Assembly (NCBI GenBank): GCA_010094045.1
Contig: ML986642.1
Location: 62,179-126,178, forward strand
From: Lojkania enalia
Lineage: Eukaryota > Ascomycota > Dothideomycetes > Pleosporales
DNA length: 64,000 nucleotides
Direction: 5' to 3'
The position numbers were made by a program, and so were the translations under genes. Numbering within the stretch: position 1 is the stretch's first letter; each line of letters starts with the position of its first letter. The notes below the pieces were generated by a model that saw nothing but the letters and a program-made list of their open reading frames with translations, did no database searches and was not told where the DNA came from. Of the stretch, positions 37,581 to 48,444 are shown one piece after another.

Positions 37581-37811
37581 CTATGCCTCGCCTTCTCCAT
37601 CGGGAAGGGTATCAAATACGAATTTGCCACGAGGCCCCTAACAACAGAGTCAGTCGACAATCAATTTAAATCAAGATGCAAAGGAGCGTACTAGGGCTGG
37701 CCCCGAGGTTGATGGACTAACGCTTAAAGCACCAGGTACGGCTGCTGGAACTGGTGCGGCGACAACATATAGAACGAGAGAGATGGTAACGAAGATGATG
37801 TGTCCAAGCAT
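37581..37811 (-). CDS. Small secreted protein, 58 aa
   Basis: CDS complement(join(37581..37637,37692..37811)). The first exon encodes a classical signal peptide, MLGHIIFVTISLVLYVVAA, followed by APVPAAVPGALS. A 54-bp intron has donor GTACGC, branch GACTGAC and acceptor TTAG. The second exon ends in DTLPDGEGEA and a TAG stop. Phase is preserved exactly across the junction. The mature chain would be only about 38 residues, with no cysteine. The family was not recognised. Size and secretion resemble the many small secreted proteins of fungi, some of which are effectors, but nothing in the sequence proves that role. The main uncertainty is whether such a short gene is expressed. Confidence 0.6.
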
Positions 37812-39511
37812 TTTGTCCGGTACAAGTATTAATGTGCCGGAGTACTCAAAAAGACTTAAGAGGTAGTTTGAGTATCAGACTCTCTCGGCGAAGGTATTAG
37901 GCACAGCCTAGAAAGAGGGGGGGATGATTGTAATGTGGACCTATTCGGTTGGTGGATGGGAACAAAAGAGGAAGCAAACCATGTGGATTTTATATTCGCG
38001 AGGATTCCAGCATCGAGTTGTGCAATGCATCGAAACGTAGCCAGCATCGACCCCGCCGGCGCTGGCGCCTTTTCTTACATCTATTATCACGCGGAAAGCC
38101 AACAATACAAACTCCCGTGAGCACCTACAGCTACTTGATTGGAGGCGGTAAATGAGCATGAAAAAGGAGGAACCGAGATCTTGGGATGAAACCTGAGAGC
38201 TGCAACCCAACGCGTCAGATTGAATTTTGTGGAAGGCTGAGTCCTATTGCAAACGAGAAATTGGCGGGCCGATATCACTCGCCGCAAGCGCTTCAAAAAT
38301 CGCATAACTTATCCACAATTTCGAAATGCTTAAAGACGGTTCAAACTATTGATTCTGATCCTATTGACTCATTGAGCGCCCATCAGGATATAATTTGAAC
38401 CAATCATGTTTCAAGCGCGGCGCGATTAGCCTTGGCAGTAGTTTCGGGTTGGCCCCTGGGTCTAACCCATTGGCTCTCATTGTCTGTTTCAGGTTCGGCC
38501 CCTCGCCATCAACCTCTACTTTCACACCTCTTCAGCAACCTTACTTATCACATCTCGTGGTCGCACCGTGTGATGAGGCGGGCGTCAAGACCATCGGACT
38601 TCGTCGACTGCAATAAAATACCTCAACCTTGGGGATGATTTCCTAATGGGATATCAGTTAAACTGCTAAGCGCCCGACTTCTATACGCTCGGACTTTTAC
38701 CTTATCCAACCGAACCTGACCCACTGTGCGGGCATGTTTCTCATCTCCACTCAATATCGCTCATGTATGGATAAAGGTTCTTTCCCGATTGTTACGGCTT
38801 CTTGGGTGGCATTAACGGAGCGGCCGATATCTGCAGCGTCAGGTATGATTTATGCTACAAAAGAGCGTATTACGAATAGGCTTAATGTGTTTCACTTTTT
38901 CATAATTATGTCCTTGTTTATTAAATTGTAGATTCTAAATTTAATTTTACGTTCAGCGAAATATTCTGTAAAATATACTGTCCCATATATTGATTATGGC
39001 AATCTCATGATTTTTGATGCAAGTAAGCATTGAGTAGAAAGCTATAAAGCGCATCTCGAAATAACAATTAAAACGGCGGCATTTGTAAAGGGCACTGGAA
39101 CCATTAAATTTAAAAGAAGCAAGATACAAGAAGATAGTAAGCGTCAATATTCTATCGATCGCGTATGTCATCCCTCTTCTGTTTAGACAGTAGGCACATA
39201 ACGGAACCTTAATCAGCCAACGGCTCTGCGTATTTTCACTGAGCTTCTACTGCGCCCTCGCCTAAGAAAGGTATGGGATATGCCAATGGCTATTACACTG
39301 AGTAACATACTGCCATTTGATAAATAATGAAATTATATTCAAAAAACTATTCGCAGACCCCCGAGTAACCAAACCACAGCTCAAATACATTCAGGTCCAA
39401 CTAAAATGTCGAAAGCTTACTCCGCCAGATTTAAATAAATGAAAAGAGCCCGTCAACAATTGATGATCGAAGTTTAGTCAGAGGGTGGATAAAGTAATAT
39501 CACAGACTTAG
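37812..39511. other. Gene-poor interval
   Basis: No convincing coding sequence was found. An open segment starting with ATG at 38734 (MFLISTQYRSC) has no supporting splice site or domain. Upstream of 37811 should lie the promoter of the small secreted-protein gene. The rest shows nothing recognisable. Confidence 0.4.
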
Positions 39512-40870
39512 TCAAGAGCTATCATCGTATAGGAGGATTTGGTCAAGACGGAGAGTCCATATTCGCAAGAGCTCATTCTCTGGAGCCAATAAAAACAGAG
39601 CCTTGTCAAGTGCGGATAATTGTGAGAGCGGGCTAATCGAAGTCGATTTACACTTTGCCGTCTCCCTCTGGTACTTCGCCGAAGACGAGAACCGATCCAG
39701 ATGATGGGCTTCGCTCAGTACGGTCATTGCCTGCTCGGAATAAGTATCCTTAAGGGGCCTAGTGACATCTTAAGTCAGCCAACAAGTGAGGTACTGGAGT
39801 AAAATACCGTAACTGATTCACAGGTGTGCTCATCCCGGTTCGAATCATCTGTCGGTTCCCTTCTTAATGAAGTAGAGGCCATAACGAGAAATATCTGGAT
39901 CCATCTCGATACTCTCCTCTTTAGGAAATATTAGGTCTCGTTTCAAACCCAGTTGGATGAACTTGCCTCTAGCGCTAGCCGATTCGAACTTTATAGCTGA
40001 AGCCGGGCTTTCGCCATCAGGGTTGAAATCTCCTCAGGAAATTTGATATCATTGTTAGTGAACGGCCCACTATGATAAGAGTGCAAGAATATCTCTTATA
40101 GCATTGACGATATCATCTTTATGGGTGCCAAGGCTTTCATGATCACTGCTAATACTTTCTAGGCGAACAGCCTATGGATACCGTTAGTCAACAACGGTGC
40201 TAGTTTCATGCGTCTTCACGGTAGGCTATACGAAGAGCCAAAAGTGGAAGCTATCCTTGAGGGAGCGGCACTAGTATGGGCGTTGCAGCTACCAAAAGCT
40301 AAGTTGAAGTAATAGGATAAACAATATATCTCAACATATTATCAAATAGGGGGAAAGGCGAGCATATGCTCAAAAGATAAACAATGCTTAAATAAGTTCT
40401 GGGACACGACCAGGAAATGGAAGCAGATGTGTTGGGACGGCAGAGAAACAAATTGTCACTATCCACTGAATTTGAGTAAATATCAGACTTTGCAATGAAG
40501 TGACGAACTACGCAAAATGTGCAAACTGCAGGTCTCATCCTACCAGTGCGTACTCTTGCCGTCAAGTTCATCTGTGACAATCTCTTCCTCTGCTTGCTTC
40601 TCGAGGGGGCATGGAGCCTCACTACAGGACGTTTTCGAACGATTGTCGAAGCTTTTTCCCCTGCTTCGATCCAGCCAATTTTCTCTATAACTTTCCCTAG
40701 CCAATCAAATACCATGTCATGCATAATCACTAGGAAGGGGGGGCCGTTGTTCTTAGGGTGGTTAGGCAACAGTCTATCGACGGACTTAGGATTGGATTGC
40801 AACATCGCTGAAATTCATGCGCAGAGCTGTGCCGCATTTGCGCATCTGCCGGAAATGACCGACAGATGAG
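39512..40870 (-). pseudogene. Decayed coding relic of unknown family
   Basis: Minus-strand reading gives several protein-like stretches in different frames. One near 40.5-40.6 kb contains LEKQAEEEIVTDELDGKS. One near 39.86-40.03 kb contains NPDGESPASAIKFESAS, then GKFIQLGLKRDLIFPKEE and DPDISRYGLYFIKKG. One runs from about 39755 to 39512 (AMTVLSEAHHLDRFSSS ... LAPENELLRIWTLRLDQIL). A plausible intron (GTATTT ... GGCTGACTTAAG) lies just before the last one, but frameshifts separate the others. The family was not recognised. A 168-codon ATG frame at 40299-40805 overlaps but looks less protein-like. Confidence 0.4.
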
Positions 40871-41249
40871 CCCTAAGCAGCAACAGGTCGTCTTTGATTC
40901 AGTCCGCTAACTAGGGGCTTTGTAGCCACCCAATACGTATGTGTCACAAGTGTGCTGCAATAATAGGTTCTGGTTTTGCAAGATTCTGTTGCTGAAGGAG
41001 AGTTTATCCCCTTCTAGTTGGTGATCGTAAACACTGTCGCAGTCTAATTCTTTTCGTACTAAATATTCTTTATTTGCCATTCTCACACCCATTCATGTGC
41101 CGATTGCGAGCCGATTAGGAATGCCTTTGCCAGTGTGCTTCAATAACTACATACAACCCCATGCTCCGAATGCAGCTCGGCCTAGTTGGCCCATGTGTGT
41201 CTATGTAATTGTAGGGTTATGAGAAGTCTCCCTAATTAGCTTGCGTCTT
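40871..41249. other. Intergenic stretch
   Basis: Nothing recognisable was seen on either strand. Confidence 0.4.
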
Positions 41250-41760
41250 ATCAGGGAGATGTTCAAAGTTTTGGATCGGAGCGGGCGTAGAGAAATCGGG
41301 AGGGTCAGAACCTTAGTGGCGTCGCCAGTTCCCGCTGGCCTCATTATCCTGGTTGTCTATCCAATAGGTTGCAAAATCCCCATATTGCGAAGGAACGCCT
41401 CCCTTACTTAAGGCAAGACATCGGCTCTCGATTTCTAGCGGTGTCTTTACATCTACTCTATCCGCATCTCAGGTGGCTAACTCAAGGAGTTGTAATAGCG
41501 CCATACCACTCGACCGTAGCCATCATACTTGAAGTCAGTTTAGGCCTCAACGACTGGGATAGTGCGTCCACATTGAGCAATTGGGATTGTAGTGATTGAC
41601 CCTCCAAATGGCCCTCGCTGACCTTCAGTGCGGTGAATATGTCATTCCGCCAGAGAGCTTGCAGCATTTGCCTTATCCAGCGTCCATGGTTGCACTGGAA
41701 GCGATGTATCCCAGTCAAAGGTCTTGCTCAAACATATTCCGTTGCTGTAACCAGCAGTTC
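41250..41760 (-). pseudogene. Short coding relic with internal stops
   Basis: On the minus strand, from about 41757 leftwards, one frame reads LSKTFDWDTSLPVQPWTLDK, then after a stop FGGSITTIPIAQCGRTIPVV, then after another stop KYDGYGRVVWRYYNS. It keeps amino-acid texture over about 95 codons despite TGA and TAA codons. The second stop could have come from CAA by C to T. The family was not recognised. Confidence 0.25.
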
Positions 41761-41931
41761 GCAAATTGTGTTTCTTTGTATGTGGTTGCCTTCATCGATT
41801 TCGTTGTTGCACCCTGGTGTTTATTTGGGAGAGGTTCTACACTATTCGAAATATATACGTCTTGTTAAGGAACGAAGAAATGTTTAGTGACTAGGGCGTG
41901 AAGTATTGTACAGCTTGATTATGTACGTTGC

Positions 41932-42978
41932 CTATATATTAAGTACGATAAAAGCCGTAGCGAAGTATGCCGTGAGGAGAGGTGCTACTAGAGCAAACCC
42001 TTGACCAGTTGGTAAGGGAGTACTGGGAACACTCGTTGAAATCCCGGCCGCTTGGCTCGTTACCTGGCTTGTCACCCGGCTCGTCGCTCGGCTTGTCGCC
42101 TGGCTGGTAGGTTGGCTTGTTGGGTCTGATCGGCTGGCGTCCGCTGCGTCTCCATCCCCGACTAATGCCCTTTGGGCAGTTTTAATAACCCAGTCTGCCG
42201 CCTCATCGTTGTACTCGTCGAAATAATTCAGATGCTGTGCGATGTCTTCAGGCTCGCTCCCTGTAGTGCAAATTGGATCCCCAGCGTTACAGTAGTCCCG
42301 AAGAATGCCTGCGTACTGATTTAGGCCATCAAGTTGTTCTTCAGTACGGGGACTCGAACCATCGAACACCGAGCCCCCTTTTACCGAGTAGGTTTGGTTC
42401 GCACTTCGCCTATACGAACCAAATACTATGGCCGCAACAACTATTCAAGGATTAGCAACGGCTGCGCGTACGCCACAATGGGGGAACTCACTATTTGACC
42501 CTGGGATTGTCGTACGATCCAAAGCTGGATTTTCTGCTTGTACACACTCGAAAGCAGGACCACCCCCCCCACCCAGGTAATCAAGTGTGACACTAGCTCC
42601 TTGAGAAAATCCAACAACGATCAACTTGCTATCTGGGCATCGTTCTGAGTACTCGGTGAGCTGCTTTTGCCCTGCAGCAGCTCCGGTGGCCGCGGATTCG
42701 CACCACGCATTGCGTCCAGAAGTTGTGGTTTCAGCAGGGTAAATAATATTTTCGTACCCGCAATCCCCGAGACTTTGGCAGATCATCCAAATCAGACCCG
42801 CTTGGTGGCCTGGATATGGGGAGGTTGACCCACGTGTCGTGAACACGTGATAATCTTGGCACTCTGATGTTTCGAGTCCAAGGATCGCCGGATCATTGCA
42901 CGCGTCTGCCGATGTACACACTGCTATCGCAGATCTGACATACAGAACAAAAATACCCAAAATGAAAAAAATCTTCAT
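41932..42978 (-). CDS. Cutinase/acetylxylan esterase family (CE5), GPI-anchored
   Basis: CDS complement(join(41932..42440,42492..42978)), 331 aa. A 51-bp intron (donor GTGAGT, branch GCTAAT, acceptor ATAG) removes an in-frame TGA and joins PGSN to IVAAIVFG. A signal peptide covers about residues 1-19. The nucleophile elbow GFSQG puts the catalytic Ser at 125; Asp217 (GDPIC) and His232 complete the triad expected for serine esterases of this family. Eight or more cysteines suit disulfide bonding. After about residue 258 comes a Ser/Thr stalk of TSQ/TSR repeats and then a hydrophobic C-terminus (310-331), typical of GPI attachment. It likely hydrolyses cutin-type or acetylated polymer esters at the cell surface. 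Substrate cannot be settled from sequence. Confidence 0.9.
42050..42125 (-). repeat. 12-bp coding minisatellite in the cutinase stalk
   Basis: About six tandem 12-base units encode TSQP, TSQA, TSRA, TSRV, TSQV and TSQA in the Ser/Thr stalk between the esterase domain and the GPI signal. In-frame units of this kind usually vary in number between strains. Confidence 0.7.
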
Positions 42979-43458
42979 GATAAATGAAAATGGAGATACG
43001 ATAATTAAATGAGTGTATTAGTGGGAGCAAGTGGGAAGAAAAGTAACAATTATACTTCTACAAGTTTGCAACAAAAATTGGAAGGCAGAAGGAAAAGAGC
43101 ACAGCAAGCAGGAAACCGGCGGAAATGCCTCGTATTTACCCCCCCAGTCCTATAAATGGACGGCCCCTAATCCTTGCCTAAGCCAAGGAGGTCCGGATCG
43201 GCTGCGCCACACACGACATGAAACCTCTAGCGCCTTGCTAGGAAAGTTTCGCCCAGGAAATTATCTGATTAACAGTCGTCTTTACTCATCTGAGACCACG
43301 TCGCATTGTTTTAAGGCTCGAGAGGGTTGTTTTTTGAAATCTAAGAAATCATCGGGAATCGATTCGGTCGCTTCAGGCATTCTCTTTGGCGAAGCATATG
43401 ATGAATGATGCTCTACTCTGACATTATGATCCGGCTCAGTCAGTAAAATTAGGCCTTG
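42979..43458. other. Intergenic, upstream of the cutinase gene
   Basis: A 125-codon plus-strand frame at 43031 opens only at GTG and has no coding features. The first few hundred bases should hold the cutinase promoter. Nothing else was seen. Confidence 0.4.
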
Positions 43459-43727
43459 ATGCTGCCAGAACACCCTCATCAAACCTTTATCGAGCCAATA
43501 TCAAACATTCTCTGTCAAGCGTGGTCGTTGAGAACGAAGGCCGCGTCAACACCTCTTAGCCACGACACCGCCACGGCTCGTAATGTGGGGTCCTATCTTG
43601 GCGGTCTCCTTCTAGCCTAGTACGCTGATCCCATCGATTCCCCTGAGACAGAGATCCAACAACTTTCTGGGTGAGACCTCATCTTTCTTTTCTTCAGACC
43701 GCGTTGTAGACTGCATTCTAAGTAACA
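43459..43727 (+). pseudogene. Short coding relic with one internal stop
   Basis: From ATG at 43459 the frame reads MLPEHPHQTFIEPISNILCQ and on to TATARNVGSYLGGLLLA. A TAG follows, then YADPIDSPETEIQQLSG in the same frame up to a donor-like GTGAGA at 43671 and a pyrimidine-rich acceptor TTCTTCAG. The TAG could have arisen from CAG by C to T. The family was not identified. It may be the remnant of a multi-exon gene, or a sequencing difference in a live one. Confidence 0.35.
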
Positions 43728-45713
43728 ATCCGGTCCATCTAAATGATCCCTATTTCCGTTACCATATTTCCGAAGCTAAATGTGAAAAGGAATCGAAATC
43801 AATCCATAGAAATCTCCTAACTCGCATACACCGTGTCAGAAAATGGGAATGCCGAGAAATGATCTCTCTACTAGTGCAGACGCTACACCAGCAGTCTGAT
43901 CGCTATATCCGAAAGTTGACGTGAATTAGACGGATTTAAGCTGTGATAATGAGTTCTCTATCTCAACATTGGCCCAGCCTAATTGACATCTAGCACTATC
44001 GGATTTCTTGAACAGAACCCCTCGTTCTCCACACAGGATGGACGCTTTTGTGCACGGCGAGACATCAAATATCGCAAATTTCAAGGTGAAAACAGCTACA
44101 TGCACACTGAAAGCTCTCATTTGTGTTAGCTAGTTTACATGCGACGCTAGCCTGAAGAGCGGAGCAGTCCAAAGCCACTCGTACGGGCTCAACCGCATCT
44201 CCTGCCCATCATACCTAGAATCTTAGCACTCTTAGTGCTCCATCGAATATGCGTGGCGTCGTATTCCTAGGCCATTAAGATTTTTCTACTATAGCTTTCA
44301 CTCTCGTATAGAAATTCCCACAATCCTAGTAACCAGGAACCTATTACTCGCGATAATTCAATGTGATGCCTCAAGGATCGCGCACGCTAGTCTAACTATC
44401 TCAATAGTCATCGCATGCCGAACCTCGTAATTGATGCTCCGCATACAACCTCGACAGAATAACGAGGTTCCTCTAGCGCAACATTAGTTAACTATTCATA
44501 AAGACTGGGGATGAACAACACCGTTCACATACAACTCATCATTCTCAGCAACTAATAATAAAAGCGTTTAGACATCTAGGTCAACCAACAATCTATTCGC
44601 TTCCATAGAACACGCTTCGGCCACTAATCTCATCGCGAGCCCTGGGCTCTGAAATCCGACCCATCCAGAGGAGAGACTGGGACCTCTCTCATGCCCCAAT
44701 AAGTCCACGGATACCGGACGCTTCGGATTTCAGCTCATCAGACATCGAAAATTGATTTATCTCCAAATGCATGTAAATTATGTAGCAGGACCGCTCTCAT
44801 CCAATACCACCTCACTAATTGACCTCGGCACTACAGTTCATGTGTGGAAAACCAGTGAGCATTTAAGAGTCCTAAGTGTTCTTTTATAAGCGATTATTCC
44901 CAACGTAAGGCCATATAAAGTCTAGTGCGAAGTTACTGGAGAGGCTGCTTGAGATACGAGTCAACAAGGTTGCCTGCAAGAAGATATCGTGGATGAAGCG
45001 ACAAAGAATGGATTGAATGCATGGTGTTTTGCTTGTTGCGAAGGCATTGCTAAGATTATTGTACAGGGGGATGATGAGCAGAAGTAGAATGAGTCCATAC
45101 GTCGAAGCTATTATACTATTGCCTTAACGGTTTCTCATCTTTGACGCCGAACTCTTCGGAAACATTCAGACAACGAAAACACCTCACATCTTTCAAAGAA
45201 AATAGAGCACCGAGAAGTAGCTAGGAAAGCAAAGCTCAGATGTAGAACCAGGCTCCAAGAGAGCAAGCCCGCCAACCAGACGGGCCCACCGAATCCAACT
45301 CCTACTAGAAGAAAGTGAAAGCCACCTTTTCAGTCCGTAGCTTCCAAACTGCCGCGAATTGGGGCCCTCCTACAAATTTTTCAGTGCCTCCCATTGCTCT
45401 AGGTTCTATGCCAGAACCATGAAGTTATACGCTCCGGCGATAAAAGAGAATTAAGGTATTGATGGAAGGGGAATGGAAATAGAAAGAAACAAGAGGTATG
45501 TAAAGCGTGGCCCGAATCGATATCCCTTCAAAACGGTGTTCCAAGACGACTGTCCTGAGAAGAGATTGGAGAGTCTATGGCTGAATCCCAAGCACAATGA
45601 GTCTTGCTATTCTCCAGAGAGGTTGATCGCTCTATTCAATTACTTCGTCTCTGTCTTGAAGTAGCGTATGCCAGATCTTCCCTTTCTTGGCTTTCACGAA
45701 AGTGATCGTTTCA
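43728..45713. other. Gene-poor interval
   Basis: No supported gene. A 63-codon ATG frame at 45473-45664 (MEIERNKRYVKRGPNRYPFK) shows no domain or neighbouring exon. An inverted pair CTGAAATCCGA / TCGGATTTCAG lies at about 44648 and 44732 and could be a remnant of a small mobile element. Confidence 0.35.
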
Positions 45714-46625
45714 CTAGTCATCAAGCTCGAGCTCTAGTTTAACTTCTTGTTTCACTCTATTAGTACCTGTTTCTCACTCCTGGCAAAGAATTAACCAATT
45801 CCATTCGGAATTCAGTGACGTCACTTACTCGCGGGTCAATGCCTCTCGTAGTTCGTCTGGGGTCATATCGCTGCTTTCTCTCTCCTCGATTGGTACGGGG
45901 CTTGGTATCCTAGACATGATGGGAAGAGCCTGTAGCGCAGCTAAGTATCATTTGGGTTAGTAACCGGAATATGGAATTTGCGATAGCGGCATACCAAGCG
46001 AGCAATATTTGAAATAGATTGTAACGAAAGGGTCGTCCTCTCCACCGCTAACGATATCATAGTTGGCTATATTGATGCTCTCAAAAGGCCGAAGTGGGTC
46101 CGGCCTATACCCTCATTAGTTGGTTTGTTATAGCAGCGGGTAGAAACGCTGTCCGTCAGTGAGGTAGACGTACTTTACAGGGTGAGAGATGTCCCTGTCT
46201 TTCATTGCCTTCTCTGAGATGTTGCCAAAGCCCTTCCGCTTCTTGGGCTTAGAAACCTTGGGCTAGGTATCCTGGACATTCTTGATGAAATGGAAGATAA
46301 CGGAAATGTGCCCTGCCAATCCAAGCCCCCGCTTCATGTCTTCGCCAAAAACCCTACCATCATCTTCTCCTACTACATTAATAGTCAAAGGTCGAGTGTC
46401 AGTTAGCCGTCTTTCTTACCTATAGTCAATGAGGAGAAGCGGCATTTCTGATGAAACCACCCTTTGCCAGCACATTACTACAACTGTAGCAAATCCTTTC
46501 GCTTCGACATATTTAATTATTGCATTTAATGACTCCTCATCTTCGTCATCATCTTATTATTGAATCGGTCCCTTATCGACTACAATCTTCATTTTGGAAC
46601 CCGGGTGGGACTTTAGGACCACCAT
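45714..46625 (-). pseudogene. DUF7918-like fungal protein, pseudogene
   Basis: Minus-strand segments follow the layout I associate with fungal DUF7918 proteins. The start is MVVLKSHPGSKMKIVVDKG, then an acidic run DDDEDEE and IIKYVEAKGF. A possible intron comes next (GTAAGA, GCTAAC, GTAG), then FGNISEKAMKDRDISHPVKY, GGEDDPFVTIYFKYCSLGM, SRIPSPVPIEERESSDMTPD, ELREALTRE, and a tail VKQEVKLELELDD with stop at 45714. Two adjacent TAA codons interrupt the acidic run, a TAG falls before KVSKPKKRKG, and the frames do not join at the expected splice sites. Several stops are one C-to-T change from CAA or CAG. The family assignment rests on layout from memory. Confidence 0.55.
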
Positions 46626-47439
46626 CTTGTGCCAAGGCCTAGCAGGCACGGAAGCCGGCTATAGACAAGACTAAATGCTAGTTTACAGCTTGAGCATGAA
46701 AGAGGTGAATGGTGCAGCGCCGGAAACTGGCAAGGCTGAGAGAAGTAAAGATAGAGGTCCTGAATACCAAGGTTTGAAGTTAGCCCATACCATGCATGTA
46801 GCCTCAATCGCGCCATGAGGTGATGCGTTTCCGAATATGGGATAAACAACCACATTAGACATGAACATGAAACAACACCAAGGTAACTCAAACCACCTTG
46901 AATAATTGCACTGCTCAACAAATGAACTTAAAGCCATATGTAGATATATGATCTATTCATGACGCGAGACTCAGTGACTCGCAGTCTACCGACCCACCGC
47001 CCGAGTGTACACTAACAAGGAGAAAGCATTACGCTAGCGAGGGCGGCGTATGTAGATGACAAGTCCAAGCCAGTCCTGACTCCAGAGAAAAGAAACCACC
47101 ACGCCCAAGATGCCAATGAAAATATGTCAATAGACACGCTATGCATTCAAAAGCTAGAGTCGTTATCGTAGAATTTCCACAAGCAAACTGTGAAATTAGG
47201 CAGGGAGTCAATGTCGTAACACTTCCTCCAATACCAAGTTGCTGCGATCATGCCGGTCGCTGTACCTAGTTAACTGTGCTCTCCATCGAAAGCTGGTAAT
47301 AAGTACTGGTTGCCACCGGAATCGGATGCCGTTGGATTTGTATACTCATTTCGCATACGATCCTATGCACCGCGCATCGAGTATATCTTCATTGTAACCC
47401 GTATGGCTATCATGTGGATGGACAACCCCGATAGGCTAA
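46626..47439. other. Intergenic region, 3' flank of the STS1/Cut8 gene
   Basis: No gene was supported. Open frames of 60-100 codons on the minus strand start at TTG or GTG, or lack coding texture. Confidence 0.4.
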
Positions 47440-48444
47440 TTACCACGGCCCTACCCGCACAGGTGCACCCATGCCATAGGTTCCGCTCAATAGTTGCTGT
47501 CGAATGGACATAGCGTCGACAGGGGTATCTACGGAGGGGGACGGCGAATCGCTTCCCATCCAACCTAAACCTCCCTTGAGTTCATTGACTGCCTCCTGCA
47601 TCCGACCGCCCGAGACCTCGTTGTGCTTCGCAATCTTTTGGTCCCATCCTCCATATTGCAATTGAATGCCACCAGCCTTCTTCGCTGCTTCTCGGATGAC
47701 AGCAGCCCACGCCTTAGCCATCTCTTCATACGCCTCTTGTCTGTGTCGATTGTGCTGAAAGGTGTCCCAGTCCGGAAGACGATGGATAATCTCTGTTGCC
47801 CCGTCCAAGAAAGCAAGGGATGTGGCAGGTTGGGGCTCGTGCGGTGGCAGAAAATGAGGGGTGTAATCTTTTAAGGCATCGAGGAGCTCGATCAAAGGCT
47901 GTCGAACTCGGTTATATGCATAGTCCGACGACGACCGTCCGCCGAAAGGAAACGCGGTTTGAAATGTCGACTCGTATTTGCTAAGAAGCTCTAGCGTCGA
48001 CTGCACGCTTGGTCGGGGAGCAGTTGAGATGATCTCGGTGCTTATCTCTGGGTGGCAGTCACACAACGACTGAAGAAGATTTCGCAGCTCATCGGCGCTG
48101 AGGGTTTCCAGGAGTCGCGGCAAAGGAAGCGGACGGCCCGTGACGTTCGTCCGCATCCGCTTTGTCGAGGGTCGGGGAGGGAGAGGTCGTGTGATTACGG
48201 CAGGGGAACCAGAAGGAGACGCAGACATGCGGTCATCGTCGCCGCCACTACCCTCGTCATCCGCCTTTCGCTTTCTGCTCGACATGTGGGATGGCGAGCG
48301 AACTGCAGGAATATTACGGCGGCGGTCAGCTGCTGATATGGTTGAGAGAAGGGGCGTGGGGGAGAACCTACGGGAGCGGGTGGGAGAGAGGCGGTTGTTT
48401 AGCAGGTGTGGAGGGGGGGCGAAGTGCTGGTTTATGACGTTCAT
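47440..48444 (-). CDS. STS1: Tethering factor for nuclear proteasome STS1/Cut8
   Basis: The protein holds proteasomes at the nuclear envelope (Cut8 in fission yeast, Sts1 in budding yeast). The N-terminus has the basic nuclear-localisation motif [10 protein letters not shown]. The conserved core follows: [39 protein letters not shown], then [40 protein letters not shown] and a [17 protein letters not shown] motif. The first ATG of the frame (48444) gives 334 aa unspliced. A good 69-bp intron (48303-48371: GTAGGT, AGCTGAC, TGCAG), a multiple of three, would give 311 aa and join RLSPTRS to [13 protein letters not shown], which fits family N-termini better. I favour the spliced form, complement(join(47440..48302,48372..48444)). 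Confidence 0.9.
   Translation of the reverse strand: MNVINQHFAPPPHLLNNRLSPTRSRRFSPTPLLSTISAADRRRNIPAVRSPSHMSSRKRKADDEGSGGDDDRMSASPSGSPAVITRPLPPRPSTKRMRTNVTGRPLPLPRLLETLSADELRNLLQSLCDCHPEISTEIISTAPRPSVQSTLELLSKYESTFQTAFPFGGRSSSDYAYNRVRQPLIELLDALKDYTPHFLPPHEPQPATSLAFLDGATEIIHRLPDWDTFQHNRHRQEAYEEMAKAWAAVIREAAKKAGGIQLQYGGWDQKIAKHNEVSGGRMQEAVNELKGGLGWMGSDSPSPSVDTPVDAMSIRQQLLSGTYGMGAPVRVGPW

Noticed and set aside
39838..39860. tRNA T-loop-like sequence ggttcgaatc
   Set aside because: The flanking bases do not form a T-stem, and no matching acceptor arm exists upstream.
40299..40805. 168-codon ATG frame on the minus strand as an intact gene
   Set aside because: It overlaps peptide-like fragments in another frame of the same strand and has no recognisable domain. 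I treat it as a chance frame inside a decayed gene.
40519..40869. 116-codon plus-strand frame
   Set aside because: It starts at a non-ATG codon and runs antisense to the relic on the minus strand.
42441..42491. In-frame TGA suggesting that the cutinase is a pseudogene
   Set aside because: The stop lies inside a good 51-bp intron (GTGAGT ... ATAG). Splicing restores a single intact frame with the full catalytic triad.
43031..43408. 125-codon plus-strand frame
   Set aside because: Opens only at GTG, which is not a usual fungal start, and shows no domain, signal peptide or splice context.
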